From: DATGSL01 sp964645585
GTDB lineage: Bacteria > Verrucomicrobiota > Verrucomicrobiia > Opitutales > T3Sed10-336
Direction of reading: 5' to 3'
Assembly: GCA_964645585.1 (NCBI GenBank)
Contig: CAZYAN010000014.1
Coordinates: forward strand, 9,532-73,531
Length of the DNA: 64,000 nt
Below, piece by piece: positions 26,588 through 35,311 of this stretch (within the stretch, counting starts at the first letter, position 1; each line of letters starts with the position of its first letter). The notes below the pieces were generated by a model, which was not told where the DNA came from, made no database searches, and saw nothing but the letters and a program-made list of their open reading frames with translations. The translations under genes and the position numbers were made by a program.

Positions 26588-26816
26588 CGGAAAAGTTTCT
26601 TGTGCAGGTTTCGATTCGATCGACCGGTCGCGGTGGATCAGATCGACAAGCTTAGACGGCGACGTCGGACAACCGCTGACCTAGCTTCTCCTTTTTGGCG
26701 AAAAAGTTTCCTCGCGGAACCGCTTTCGCGGAAAAAACACGGTTAAACGAGGAGATCGGGCGGAAGAGCAAGCAGCGAAAAGGGTTGGGGAGGATGCTGG
26801 TGCAGGCAAAACGAAT

Positions 26817-27587
26817 TCATCTTCCCGCTGCACGGAGGCGTCGGTACAAGTGCCAGACAATCTCCTCCTCGATCGCCCCCTTGCTTGGATAGGAAAAGGC
26901 TTTTCCCTTGCGTGCGGCCAGAAAACCGAGACTGAGGAAGTTTGATGGGAGGATGCTGGCGAGTCGCTGAAGGATCTGGAGAAACTGTTCGCGCTGTTGA
27001 AACCGCAGCAAGGTTCCGTCGTAACGAAACAGGCTCTCCTTGTGTGCGAGAAATTGGAGACGATAGGGGGCGCAGGATAAAAAAAGCTCGAAGTGAAACT
27101 CTGGCTCCCGCGTCTCGCGCTCATGTTTCCGCATGATAAAGATCGGGTTGATGTCCGCCGTCTGCCTTGACGTTCCCCGATGCGGGTTCCAGTCCATCCG
27201 GCGCTCGGTTTTAACCCGGACTGCTTCGCAAAAGCCGCCGCCGGCGAACTGTACCTCAGCCAGCGGGAAGCTTTCTTCGCGGCCCATTCCGTCGACGGCT
27301 GTCAAAAGGCCGTCGCCGAAGCGGATCCCGCGTTTGATTTGGGGTTCGGAAAGCTGCGGTAAATCCGCATCCGGGACAATCTCCGTCGGAAACCGGAAAT
27401 GCTCTAAAGCAACCTGAAATGCGACGGCGTCGTCATAAGAAAGTTTGGTTTCCACGATCCCAAAGAGATCCCGGCCAATCCGGTGACAATCAGCCTGAGC
27501 GACCGAGGGAACGAACGTTGACGCCTGTTTCAGGTCATCGATGGAAATACGCTGCTCCAGGGATTTTTGGATCAGGGCATAAGACAT
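26817..27587 (-). CDS. Hypothetical protein, no recognised family
   Basis: A 256-residue protein I do not recognise. It has no signal peptide or transmembrane segment. The N-terminal 85 residues are helical and charged (ISIDDLKQASTFVPSVAQAD, then YDDAVAFQVALEHF), suggestive of a small sensor-like or adaptor domain. The middle is beta-rich (GLLTAVDGMGREESFPLAEV), and a helical, aromatic-rich C-terminus (about 165-256) contains YRLQFLAHKESLF. The codon pattern and lack of stops support a real gene. It lies 84 bp after the exosortase gene and 229 bp before the VWA gene on the same strand. Confidence 0.7.
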   Translation of the reverse strand: MSYALIQKSLEQRISIDDLKQASTFVPSVAQADCHRIGRDLFGIVETKLSYDDAVAFQVALEHFRFPTEIVPDADLPQLSEPQIKRGIRFGDGLLTAVDGMGREESFPLAEVQFAGGGFCEAVRVKTERRMDWNPHRGTSRQTADINPIFIMRKHERETREPEFHFELFLSCAPYRLQFLAHKESLFRYDGTLLRFQQREQFLQILQRLASILPSNFLSLGFLAARKGKAFSYPSKGAIEEEIVWHLYRRLRAAGR

Positions 27588-27671
27588 CGTCTATCTACGA
27601 TGGATGAAGTCGGTCGCGATCGAAAGCAAAAATGATTGGTTAGCGATCCCGGATTCTGGATTCTCTTCTGA

Positions 27672-28571
27672 TTACGGGGACTTTGTTTTTCCTGACCTCA
27701 GGAGCCACCAGATAAAGCCGAGGCCGCCGAAGAGGGCGATTAGGCCGAGGGTTTCGTGGAGGAACATGTAGTGATCCGGGAAATACGGGGCGAGGATGAC
27801 GATTCCGAGAATCCGCAGCAAATTGAAAAAGAAGCCGGCGAGGAAGGCGAGAGTCACGGCAATGATTTTCCACCAGAGCGGCAGGGGGCGTGAAACAACG
27901 AGGAGGAGCGCGAGGAGACCCGAGGAGGAAATCAGTCCAAACCCATTGCATTCGGCTGCGACTTCGAAGAGGCGCCCGTTTACCGAAAGCAGCAGTATCC
28001 CGCGCGGACGCGCTATTTCGCCGAGCGCTACCTCGTTTCCGAGGAAGGAGAGAAGGCGGCCCGCTTGCAGGCCTGCCGCTCGGCGCAGCGGCCAGTCGAG
28101 GAGGTGAAACACGAGAACAAACAGTAAAAACGCGCCGAACGCGGCCAGCCACGGCCAGGAGATCTTCAATCCGCGGCTGCCGTAGAGCACATGGACGAAC
28201 GCCCCGATCGCCAGCGCGAGCGCGGTGAGCGGCATGAAGGGATTCGGGACGAGAATCCCGGCGGCCATCAGCAGGAACGCGCCGCCAAGGAGCGCAATCG
28301 AGGTCCGGGAAACGGCAATTGTTGGAACGAGCTTCTTGCGGTGATCCGTCCAAAGCACCACAGCGCCGAAGAGGAGCAGCAAGAACGACTGCCGCAATTG
28401 GTCGTGCGCCAACGTTTGCCGAGCGATCCATTCCGACGCCGGCCAAAAGAGAACAGTGGTTACGGCTACAAGCAAAAGCGCAAGGGGCGCATCAGGATAC
28501 CGGTCGACGAGCGATCGGATTCCGCCGCTTTCGGAGGCGCTTCGTTTGGTACCGGCTGGGTTCTCTTCCAT
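27672..28571 (-). CDS. Exosortase/archaeosortase family transpeptidase
   Basis: A 299-residue integral membrane protein with about eight hydrophobic helices. The predicted catalytic triad is in place: Cys208 in AAECNGF, Arg253 in NLLRILG and His272 in FLHETLG. The cysteine loop reads CNG rather than the usual CSG. Exosortases cleave and attach or release C-terminal PEP-CTERM-like signals at the inner membrane. None of the secreted proteins in this window ends in such a signal, and the usual EpsI or polysaccharide genes are absent. ATG 28571 is chosen over a longer frame from 28733 that overlaps the divergent neighbour's leader. Confidence 0.88.
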   Translation of the reverse strand: MEENPAGTKRSASESGGIRSLVDRYPDAPLALLLVAVTTVLFWPASEWIARQTLAHDQLRQSFLLLLFGAVVLWTDHRKKLVPTIAVSRTSIALLGGAFLLMAAGILVPNPFMPLTALALAIGAFVHVLYGSRGLKISWPWLAAFGAFLLFVLVFHLLDWPLRRAAGLQAGRLLSFLGNEVALGEIARPRGILLLSVNGRLFEVAAECNGFGLISSSGLLALLLVVSRPLPLWWKIIAVTLAFLAGFFFNLLRILGIVILAPYFPDHYMFLHETLGLIALFGGLGFIWWLLRSGKTKSP

Positions 28572-28589
28572 GAATGAATTTTCAGAGTA

Positions 28590-28629
28590 ATCGGACCGCC
28601 GCCGGGTGCAATCCGATCCCTCTTTTTTT
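28590..28629 (+). terminator. Terminator-like hairpin with T-run in exosortase upstream region
   Basis: ATCGGA (28590-28595) pairs with TCCGAT (28612-28617) around a GC-rich 16-base loop, followed by CCCTC and seven T at 28623-28629 on the plus strand. No plus-strand gene precedes it, since the exosortase is on the minus strand, so it would end an antisense or unseen RNA, or fold in the exosortase leader on the other strand. Confidence 0.35.
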
Positions 28630-28748
28630 GACGAATTATGGCGTGAGAAAGCTTGAAGTTCGCCGGGTCCAGGTCGAGGATATCGCGTCTTTGTTTTGAG
28701 GAACTGATAAGCCCGTAATGGACTCGCGGGCATCGCTCGCTGTTTGGA

Positions 28749-29366
28749 ATGAAATATAAGACGTTACTGATCTTTGGAGCACCCGGCAGCGGGAAAGGCA
28801 CCCAAGGGGCCGCGCTCGGTACACTGCCTCGTTTTTATCATTGTGCATGCGGGGATGTTTTCCGCTCGATCGATACGCGAAGTCCGATCGGGCAGGAATT
28901 TTTGCGTTATTCGAGCAAAGGTCAGCTTGTGCCTGACGAACTCACGGTCACCCTCTGGAAGGACCACATCAAGAACGCCATCAAGATGGGCTTCTTTAAG
29001 CCGGACATCGATTACCTGGTGCTCGACGGCATTCCGCGCGTGGTCAATCAAGCCAAGCTGATGAGCGACAGGATCGACGTCCGAAAGATTTTTCACCTGA
29101 CCTGTCCGGACCGTTCCGAACTGGTTTTCCGGTTGAAGAAGCGCGCGCTCAAGGACAACCGTCTTGACGACGCCAATGAAGAGGTAATCAACCGCCGGTT
29201 GCGCACCTATGAGGAAGAATCGAAGCCAGTCCTGGAATATTACGGTTCGAAGCTGATCAAGGTGATCGACGCGACGCACACGCCGGCCGAAGTGATGCTT
29301 GAGATTCTGAAGGCGGTCACCGAGGTTCAGGCAGAGCGAAAGTGGACAAAGACGGAAATCGGCTGA
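28749..29366 (+). CDS. Adenylate-kinase-like nucleoside monophosphate kinase
   Basis: A 205-residue kinase with P-loop GAPGSGKGTQ at 10-19, CGDVFR at about 34-39 (canonical TGDLLR), DGIPR at about 93-97 (canonical DGFPR) and the lid arginines in RLDDANEEVINRRLRTYEEE at about 138-157. The lid is the short form. These deviations from textbook Adk (Ser/Thr to Cys, Phe to Ile) are conservative in position, but substrate choice (AMP versus another NMP) is uncertain. ATG 28749 is the only good start. It is divergent from the exosortase gene (177 bp) and not in an operon with the usual secY-adk-map set. Confidence 0.85.
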   Translation: MKYKTLLIFGAPGSGKGTQGAALGTLPRFYHCACGDVFRSIDTRSPIGQEFLRYSSKGQLVPDELTVTLWKDHIKNAIKMGFFKPDIDYLVLDGIPRVVNQAKLMSDRIDVRKIFHLTCPDRSELVFRLKKRALKDNRLDDANEEVINRRLRTYEEESKPVLEYYGSKLIKVIDATHTPAEVMLEILKAVTEVQAERKWTKTEIG

Positions 29367-29515
29367 TCGTTCCCGCTCCCGCGGCCGTCTCAAGGGATGT
29401 CGGATTCCGTCGACAGTTTGCTGGCTGCCAGGGTCAATAGAACTGACCGGTGAGCGTGTCTGCGGCTGTGCGCTTGCGTCGCGGCGGATCCGCCAGCAGA
29501 CTGCCTGCTCGTTCA

Positions 29516-30139
29516 ATGTTCACCGGAATTGTTCAGGAAACGGGTCGGATTCAATCGCTGGAAAAACGCGGCGAAGACGCGGGGTGGCGCATGGTTGTTT
29601 CGGCTCAATCGGTCTTGCGCGGACTGGAGCGCGGGGACAGCATTGCCGTCGATGGCTGCTGCCTCACGGCGGTGACGCACGATGAAAAGACAGTCGCGTT
29701 CGATCTCCTCGAGGAGACATTCCGATTGACATCGTTTTCGAGCGCTCGGGCCGGCGATTGGGTTAACCTTGAGGCAAGTCTTCGGTTCGACGGAAAGATC
29801 GGCGGACATTTTGTCACCGGGCACATCGACGGAATCGGAGAGGTCGAGGTATTCGAACCGCGCGGGAGCGATTACTGTCTCAGGGTTCGCGGCCCCGGTC
29901 GATGCGGACGCTACCTGGTGAAGAAAGGATCGATCGCGGTTGCGGGCGTTTCACTGACCGTCGCGGAGGTGGAAGGGGATGCGTTCACAGTCTGGCTTAT
30001 TCCTCACACACTCGAGGTGACGAATCTCCGTCATCTGCGTCCAGGGTCGCCGGTGAATCTGGAATTCGACCTGCTCGGAAAGTATGTGGAACGCCTGCTC
30101 GGCGTCGGCTCTGCCAAATCCGGAGAATCGGACGAATGA
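29516..30139 (+). CDS. ribE: Riboflavin synthase alpha chain
   Basis: Dismutates two 6,7-dimethyl-8-ribityllumazines to riboflavin. The 207 residues form the standard two lumazine-binding repeats: the first opens MFTGIVQETG with VDGCCLT, the second GHFVTGHIDGIGEV with VAGVSLT. A tail helix (about 190-207) supports trimer formation. ATG 29516 is chosen (conserved MFTG start); an upstream ATG at 29450 adds 22 basic residues. No FMN riboswitch is visible upstream. Its stop overlaps the next ATG (ATGA), coupling it to the uracil-DNA glycosylase. Confidence 0.94.
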   Translation: MFTGIVQETGRIQSLEKRGEDAGWRMVVSAQSVLRGLERGDSIAVDGCCLTAVTHDEKTVAFDLLEETFRLTSFSSARAGDWVNLEASLRFDGKIGGHFVTGHIDGIGEVEVFEPRGSDYCLRVRGPGRCGRYLVKKGSIAVAGVSLTVAEVEGDAFTVWLIPHTLEVTNLRHLRPGSPVNLEFDLLGKYVERLLGVGSAKSGESDE

Positions 30140-31122
30140 AACGCAAGTTGACCTTGCTTCTCCAGGAACTGCGCCGGATGAAAAATGACGGCGTGAAAAC
30201 GCTTCCGGTTTCCGATGAAGCCATGGCGCGCTTGCGGGCGCTGCGTCAGAAGGCGGGCCTGGCTTCGCCCGCTCGCCCATCCGATGCGGCGCGGGAACAA
30301 AAGGCTCCCGCCGTTGCCGCAAAGAAGGTTCCGCGGGCAGATGATCAGGCAGCCGCTGCTGCTCGCGAAATGCTGGCCACTTTCAACACGACCGCGCCGG
30401 CTAAACCAGGGAGCGCGCCGAGTCGATCCGCACCTCCTTCTTCGTCTTCGTCGAAACTGCCTCCCCCGCCGAAGGTCGTTTTACCGGAAGGCGACAAGCA
30501 AACGCAGTGGGAAGCGCTGCGCGAACAGGTGCTTGGCTGCCCGGTTTGCAATGGACAGGTGAAGCCGGGAAAGAAGGTCGTTTTCGGGGTCGGCAATCTT
30601 GACGCCGATATCTTTTTCGTGGGGGAAGCGCCCGGAGCGGAGGAAGAGGTCCAGGGCGAACCGTTTGTCGGGAAGGCCGGCGAAACATTGACGCGAATGA
30701 TTCGCGCGATGGGTTTGGAGCGGCGGGACGTGTATATCGGGAATATTATGAATTGGCGTCCGCCGCCGCCTGGCAGGACCGGCAACAGGCCGCCCACGGC
30801 GGAGGAGATGGCGTTTTGTCTGCCTTACCTGCTGGCACAAATCGAGATCGTGCGGCCGCGCGTCCTCGTGGCATTGGGAAATACGGCGGTTTCAGGGCTT
30901 TTTGGACATGATCCCGCGCGACGGATGAAAGATGTCCGGGGCCGGTGGCACGAGTTTAACCGGATACCGGTGATGATCACATTCCATCCGTCCTACCTCT
31001 TGCGAAACGAATCGCGCGCGGTGAAGCGGCAGGTATGGGAGGATCTGCTGCAGGTGATGGAGAAAGCGGACCTGCCGATCTCCGATAAACAGCGCCGCTA
31101 CTTTCTGCCCAAAGAATCGTAG
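30136..31122 (+). CDS. Family 4-type uracil-DNA glycosylase
   Basis: Removes uracil from DNA. The 328-residue protein has a long low-complexity Ala/Pro/Ser/Lys N-terminus (1-112). The catalytic domain spans about 120-310, with motif A GEAPGAEE at 163-170, motif FVGKAG at 177-182, NRPPTAEEM at 217-225 and HPSYLL at 284-289. Family 4 enzymes hold a 4Fe-4S cluster with four cysteines. Here Cys135, Cys138 and Cys228 align, but the third position is Trp207 (NIMNWRPP), so cluster binding may be changed or lost. ATG 30136 overlaps the ribE stop. It converges on the DUF72 gene 10 bp away. Confidence 0.9.
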   Translation: MKRKLTLLLQELRRMKNDGVKTLPVSDEAMARLRALRQKAGLASPARPSDAAREQKAPAVAAKKVPRADDQAAAAAREMLATFNTTAPAKPGSAPSRSAPPSSSSSKLPPPPKVVLPEGDKQTQWEALREQVLGCPVCNGQVKPGKKVVFGVGNLDADIFFVGEAPGAEEEVQGEPFVGKAGETLTRMIRAMGLERRDVYIGNIMNWRPPPPGRTGNRPPTAEEMAFCLPYLLAQIEIVRPRVLVALGNTAVSGLFGHDPARRMKDVRGRWHEFNRIPVMITFHPSYLLRNESRAVKRQVWEDLLQVMEKADLPISDKQRRYFLPKES

Positions 31123-31132
31123 TTGTCGTTGC

Positions 31133-32041
31133 TCACGCCGCGGCGGGGGGCTTGGCCTCGGGCAGCGGCAGAACATCGAGCCGTTCCATTAATCGGCGTG
31201 CGTCTTCTGGGGCCCGCACTTTGACATCGTTGTCGAAATAGATGAACACGTCGCGGCTCGCTCGGCGCGGCGGCTTGAGGGAAGTGATTTTTTTAGCGTC
31301 TCGCGGTTCGCTTCCGCGCGACCACTTTCGGACCCGGTCCGCCCAGCGGTCGAGGGCTTCGTCGGTGTATCCGCTGACGTAGCGTTCGTCTGCTCCATGC
31401 ATGCGGGCATAGATGAAATCGGCCGTCACATCTTCCGCGTATGGCCAATCTCCTGCAGCGTCGGCGAAGACCAGGGCAATATCTTGTCGCCGCAAAAGAC
31501 GGACAAACCGCTCGTCGAGAAAACTCGGGTGGCGCACTTCAATAGCGTGACGGATTGGACGGTTGCGGTCCGTTTCCAAAACGACCCGATCAGCGGAAAG
31601 TTTCTGATCGTGCTGGCGAGCAAGACGGGCGGCACTCGCAGTATCGCGCGGAAGGATCTCAAAGAAGCGGTCGAGCAAGTTCTCATCGAACTGAAAGTTC
31701 GGCGGAAATTGCCAAAGGAACGGTCCGAGCTTCTCGCGCAACACGAGAAGGCCGGACGCGTAAAAATTGGCCAGTGGTGTTTCCACCTCGCGCAGTCGCC
31801 GGATGTGGGTGATGAAGCGGCTGCCTTTGATCGAGAAAACGAATCCGTCCGGCGTCTGCTCGTACCACGTCCGATAGCTTGCTGGTCTCTGCAGCGAATA
31901 AAAGGATCCATTCAGCTCAATCGAACGAAAGTGAGAAGAAGCGAAGGCCAGTTCGCTTCGCTGCGGGAGGCCGGGCGGGTAGAAGTGGCCGCGCCATCCC
32001 GCGTAGCGCCAACCGGAGATGCCGATGCGGATCGTCGTCAT
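31133..32041 (-). CDS. DUF72 family TIM-barrel protein
   Basis: A 302-residue protein of the DUF72 (YecE-like) family. It opens with IRIGISGWRYAGWRGHFYP, followed by FRSIELNGSFYSLQ and the AIEVRHPSF segment near 168, all typical. The fold is a TIM barrel; the biochemical function of the family is not settled. The chosen ATG at 32041 (MTTIRIG) starts just before the conserved first strand; an in-frame upstream start at 32104 adds 21 residues. It converges with the uracil-DNA glycosylase gene (10 bp). Confidence 0.88.
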   Translation of the reverse strand: MTTIRIGISGWRYAGWRGHFYPPGLPQRSELAFASSHFRSIELNGSFYSLQRPASYRTWYEQTPDGFVFSIKGSRFITHIRRLREVETPLANFYASGLLVLREKLGPFLWQFPPNFQFDENLLDRFFEILPRDTASAARLARQHDQKLSADRVVLETDRNRPIRHAIEVRHPSFLDERFVRLLRRQDIALVFADAAGDWPYAEDVTADFIYARMHGADERYVSGYTDEALDRWADRVRKWSRGSEPRDAKKITSLKPPRRASRDVFIYFDNDVKVRAPEDARRLMERLDVLPLPEAKPPAAA

Positions 32042-32356
32042 TGTCGTGCCGTGAATCGCGCAGCCGCCCTTGTGAAAGTCACCCCGGAGCCACGCTGGAT
32101 GCATAAATAGCCTACTCGGAAGCGCCCGCGATGCAATTCGGCGGGAAGCGGAAAACAGACAACCTTGAGAGAAAGCCCGCGGCCTCGTTACAGGTTGACG
32201 CGAGGGGTTTCAGGAAGGTTGATCCCCGGTCTCCAATCCGGGTAAATCCCTATGTACAGAAGGACGACGAGCGCCTATATTTTTAAGCCCGGCGGCTTTC
32301 GTCTGGTTACTTGGTTTTTCCCGGCTGCGCCCAGGGTGAGGCGCTGCCCAAAAATT
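32042..32356. other. Intergenic region between DUF72 and multi-PAS kinase genes
   Basis: A 315-bp stretch separating divergently transcribed genes. It holds a small CCCGG/CCGGG hairpin (32225-32242) and the promoter candidate at 32253-32281. No credible open frame other than the upstream extension of the kinase was seen. Confidence 0.5.
32253..32281 (+). promoter_or_regulatory. Candidate sigma-70 promoter for the multi-PAS kinase
   Basis: TGTACA (32253-32258, four of six), a 17-bp spacer, then TATATT (32276-32281, five of six). Transcription would start near 32288, inside the apparent N-terminal extension of the downstream frame. This argues for ATG 32357 over ATG 32252. Confidence 0.45.
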
Positions 32357-35311
32357 ATGGGCGGACAGCGACAGTCCAAGAGTCGCAGGAGGTCACAGCG
32401 CCGGTCTTTTCCCGGACCGCTCGGTTCGGAGGCAAGAACCGCCGCGCCGTGTGAGCTCTTGGCGACCCGTCCGGGTGAAGCGGAACTGACAAGACTGCGG
32501 GATGAAATCGACCGATTGCGGGTTCAACTCGCGAAGGAGCGACGGGACCGGGTAATCGCGTCGCTTGCGCTGGAGAGTGAACGCGCCGAATGCAAGCGTG
32601 TTGAGGCTTCGCTTTTATTGGCGTTGCAAGATGCCAATGACTGGTTTGAGAGCACCGTGACCCCGATAAGCTGCGTCGGATCTGGCGGGATAATTCGCGC
32701 GGCCAATCGGGAGCAGCTCGCGTTGCTTGGGTATGCCCGGGCCGAATACGTGGGGCATCCTTTCGAGGACTTTCTACTGGAAAAGGACGTTCGTTCCGCG
32801 ATTCGAGCGGCTCTGGATGGAGGGGACCTGCCGAAGGACCTCCAGGCTTCGATGCTGAAAAAGGATGGGACCCGCGTCCCAGTTCTGCTGACCTGCAACC
32901 GGATTGGGCGGGATGGGCGGCGCGGTTTGCGGTGTTACGTCGAATGCCGGCCGGATGTCGAGGAGCGTGCCGAGCGGCAAGAGGCGCTGGCACGATTTGG
33001 GCAGCTGGCCTTGCGAGAAACCTCGATCATTCATCTTTTCGACGAAGCATCGGAACTTCTGTATAAAGTGTTCGCGGTCGATTTTGTCGAAGTCCTTCAG
33101 CAGCTCCCGGACGGAAACGATCTGTTGCTCCAAGCGGGGCGGGGCTGGCGCGAGGGGTGGGTGGGCAACACAGTGATTCATGAAGGGATTTGCTGCCAGG
33201 TCAGGGCCACCTTGGAGCGGGAGGAGCCGCTCGTCGTGGAAGACTTGGAACACGACGAACGTTTTGAAGCGGCCGACCACTTGCGGGAGCATGGAGTCGT
33301 CAGCGGTATGACGGTCGTGATTCCCGGGACCAAGGCGCCGTTTGGGGTATTGGGAGTTCACACGGCTGCTCGCCGACGATTCCTGCCTCACGAGATCGTC
33401 TACATGAAAGCGGTGGCAAATGTTTTGGCTGCCGCACTCGAGCGGCGCGCGGCGGAAGAGCGGTTGCGGGACCTTTCAATTCGGCTGGCGCATCAACGTC
33501 AGCGTCTCGACGGGCTTCTCACCAACCTTCCAGCGGTTGTCTGGGAGTCGATGATAGACCCGGTGACTCGTGAACTGAAGCCGGTCTTTGCGAGCGACTA
33601 CATCCAGCAGATGATGGGTTACAGCAAGGAGGAGCTGATCGAGAAGCCCGAGCTGTGGTTTGCTTGCGTCCATCCTGACGACCGTGAATCGGTCAAGCGT
33701 CGAGTCGCGGAATGTCTGAGCGGTGCCGAGCCGGGCGGTGAGCAGTTTCGATGGATCGCGAGGGACGGGCGAGTTGTCTGGGTCGAGTCCACCAAACAAT
33801 CGATCCGGGATGATCAAGGCCGGCCGGTGGGAATTCGCGGTGTCAACCTCGATATCTCCGCGCGCAAAGCGATCGAAGCCCGAATGGCCGCGACGGAAGA
33901 GCGGATGGGAGACATCTTGGCGAACATCCCAAGTGTCGTGTGGGAGCTGTATCTTGATCGGCAAACCGGCGAACTCAGGACGGAATTTGTCAGCGACTTC
34001 GTGAAGCCGATGACCGGTTACAGCAAAGAAGACTTTAGCCGCAATCCCCTCCTGTGGATTGAAAGGATTCATCCGGATGACCGCGAAGCCGTTAAGGATC
34101 GAATGGTCAAGATGCTGGCGGGCACGCCGCCATCCGGCCCGGGCGAAGCGCGTTTGATTCGGCGGGATGGACAGATCATTTGGATCCAGTCAACGCACCG
34201 AATCATTCGGGATGAGAAGGGAGAGATCGCCGGAATCAGGGGGGTCACGATGGACGTGACGGCACGCAGGGAGGCGGAGGAGGCGCGCCAGCATGCCGAA
34301 GCGCGATTCTATGCATTCATGAACAACAGTCCCATGGTGGCCGTGATGAAGGATGACGCCGGGCGCTATATCTACGGAAACGCTCGGTTTAAAGATTGGT
34401 GCGCGGAACTCGGGATCGAGTGGCGCGGCCGCCGGGACGAAGAGATGTTTCCGCCCGAACAGGCGGAGCGTTTTCGGCGCAAAGACCGGGAGTGTCTCGA
34501 GGAGAACCGCCCGACGCACACAATCGAGGTTCATAACGACCCTAATGGGGTTCCTGCTTACTGGTCCGTTCTCCGGTTCCCCGTGCCGGACGCTTTGGGC
34601 CGCCGCATTCTCGGAACGGTCGCGATCGACGTTACGGAAAGGCGGTCGCTGGAACGGGAGGTTTTGGAGATCAGCGACCGGGAGCAGCAGCGGCTCGGGC
34701 AGGAGCTGCACGACGGGCTTTGCCAACATCTTCTTGGCGTGGCATTGATGGCAAAGACGCTTGCCGACCGAATGGAGAAGTCGGGCGATTCGAAGTCGCA
34801 TGACGTTCGGACGATTACTGATTTTCTTTACGAAGCGCTGAACCTGGCCCGTGGTCTGATGAAAGGGCTGCACACCGGCCGCCTGGATGGTGTTGGCGGT
34901 CTTCCCCTCGCTTTGCATGAGTTTGTCAACACGACGGGGCGCCTTTTTGGAAAACGATGCACCTTCTCATCCTCCGTTGATATTGAGATTCTGAATACGG
35001 ATGTCGGTGTGCATCTTTTCCGAATCGCGCAGGAAGCCACGCACAACGCGCTCAAGCACGGGGATCCGACGGAAGTGAATGTCCGTTTGGCTCGCGACGG
35101 AAATGATTTGCTGCTCATCGTGGAGAATGACGGGAAGCCTCTGGGAGATATTGGTCAGAGCGAGGGTATGGGAATTCGAACCATGCACTACCGGGCTGAA
35201 TTAATCGATGCGCGCCTCACAATCGAAAACCGCGCGGGCGGCGGGGTCGTCGTCACCTGTCGGATGCCAGCCGGACGAAGTTTCTGCTTTACAGGCGTTT
35301 CCGTTAACTGA
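32357..35311 (+). CDS. Cytosolic multi-PAS/GAF sensor histidine kinase (NarX-like HisKA_3)
   Basis: A 984-residue soluble kinase. It has a basic N-terminus and coiled coil (to about 90), PAS1 at 93-200, GAF at about 231-360, PAS2 at 379-510, PAS3 at 514-645 and PAS4 at 650-765. The NarL-partner type HisKA_3 domain has His785 in LHDGLCQHLLG, and the HATPase domain lies at about 870-975 (HNALKHG, VENDGKPLG, GMGIRTM). PAS2 and PAS3 are closely similar to each other (YSKE, HPDDRE and GIRGV segments repeat), a tandem duplication. No transmembrane segment appears, so the signal is intracellular. No LuxR-type regulator is adjacent, making it an orphan kinase. Start ATG 32357 is backed by a promoter just upstream. 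Confidence 0.9.
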   Translation: MGGQRQSKSRRRSQRRSFPGPLGSEARTAAPCELLATRPGEAELTRLRDEIDRLRVQLAKERRDRVIASLALESERAECKRVEASLLLALQDANDWFESTVTPISCVGSGGIIRAANREQLALLGYARAEYVGHPFEDFLLEKDVRSAIRAALDGGDLPKDLQASMLKKDGTRVPVLLTCNRIGRDGRRGLRCYVECRPDVEERAERQEALARFGQLALRETSIIHLFDEASELLYKVFAVDFVEVLQQLPDGNDLLLQAGRGWREGWVGNTVIHEGICCQVRATLEREEPLVVEDLEHDERFEAADHLREHGVVSGMTVVIPGTKAPFGVLGVHTAARRRFLPHEIVYMKAVANVLAAALERRAAEERLRDLSIRLAHQRQRLDGLLTNLPAVVWESMIDPVTRELKPVFASDYIQQMMGYSKEELIEKPELWFACVHPDDRESVKRRVAECLSGAEPGGEQFRWIARDGRVVWVESTKQSIRDDQGRPVGIRGVNLDISARKAIEARMAATEERMGDILANIPSVVWELYLDRQTGELRTEFVSDFVKPMTGYSKEDFSRNPLLWIERIHPDDREAVKDRMVKMLAGTPPSGPGEARLIRRDGQIIWIQSTHRIIRDEKGEIAGIRGVTMDVTARREAEEARQHAEARFYAFMNNSPMVAVMKDDAGRYIYGNARFKDWCAELGIEWRGRRDEEMFPPEQAERFRRKDRECLEENRPTHTIEVHNDPNGVPAYWSVLRFPVPDALGRRILGTVAIDVTERRSLEREVLEISDREQQRLGQELHDGLCQHLLGVALMAKTLADRMEKSGDSKSHDVRTITDFLYEALNLARGLMKGLHTGRLDGVGGLPLALHEFVNTTGRLFGKRCTFSSSVDIEILNTDVGVHLFRIAQEATHNALKHGDPTEVNVRLARDGNDLLLIVENDGKPLGDIGQSEGMGIRTMHYRAELIDARLTIENRAGGGVVVTCRMPAGRSFCFTGVSVN

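Noticed and set aside
29367..29515. FMN riboswitch ahead of ribE
   Set aside because: None of the conserved RFN element segments could be recognised.
29902..30135. N-terminal extension of the uracil-DNA glycosylase frame into ribE
   Set aside because: Reads out-of-frame ribE; ATG 30136 overlapping the ribE stop is a much better start.
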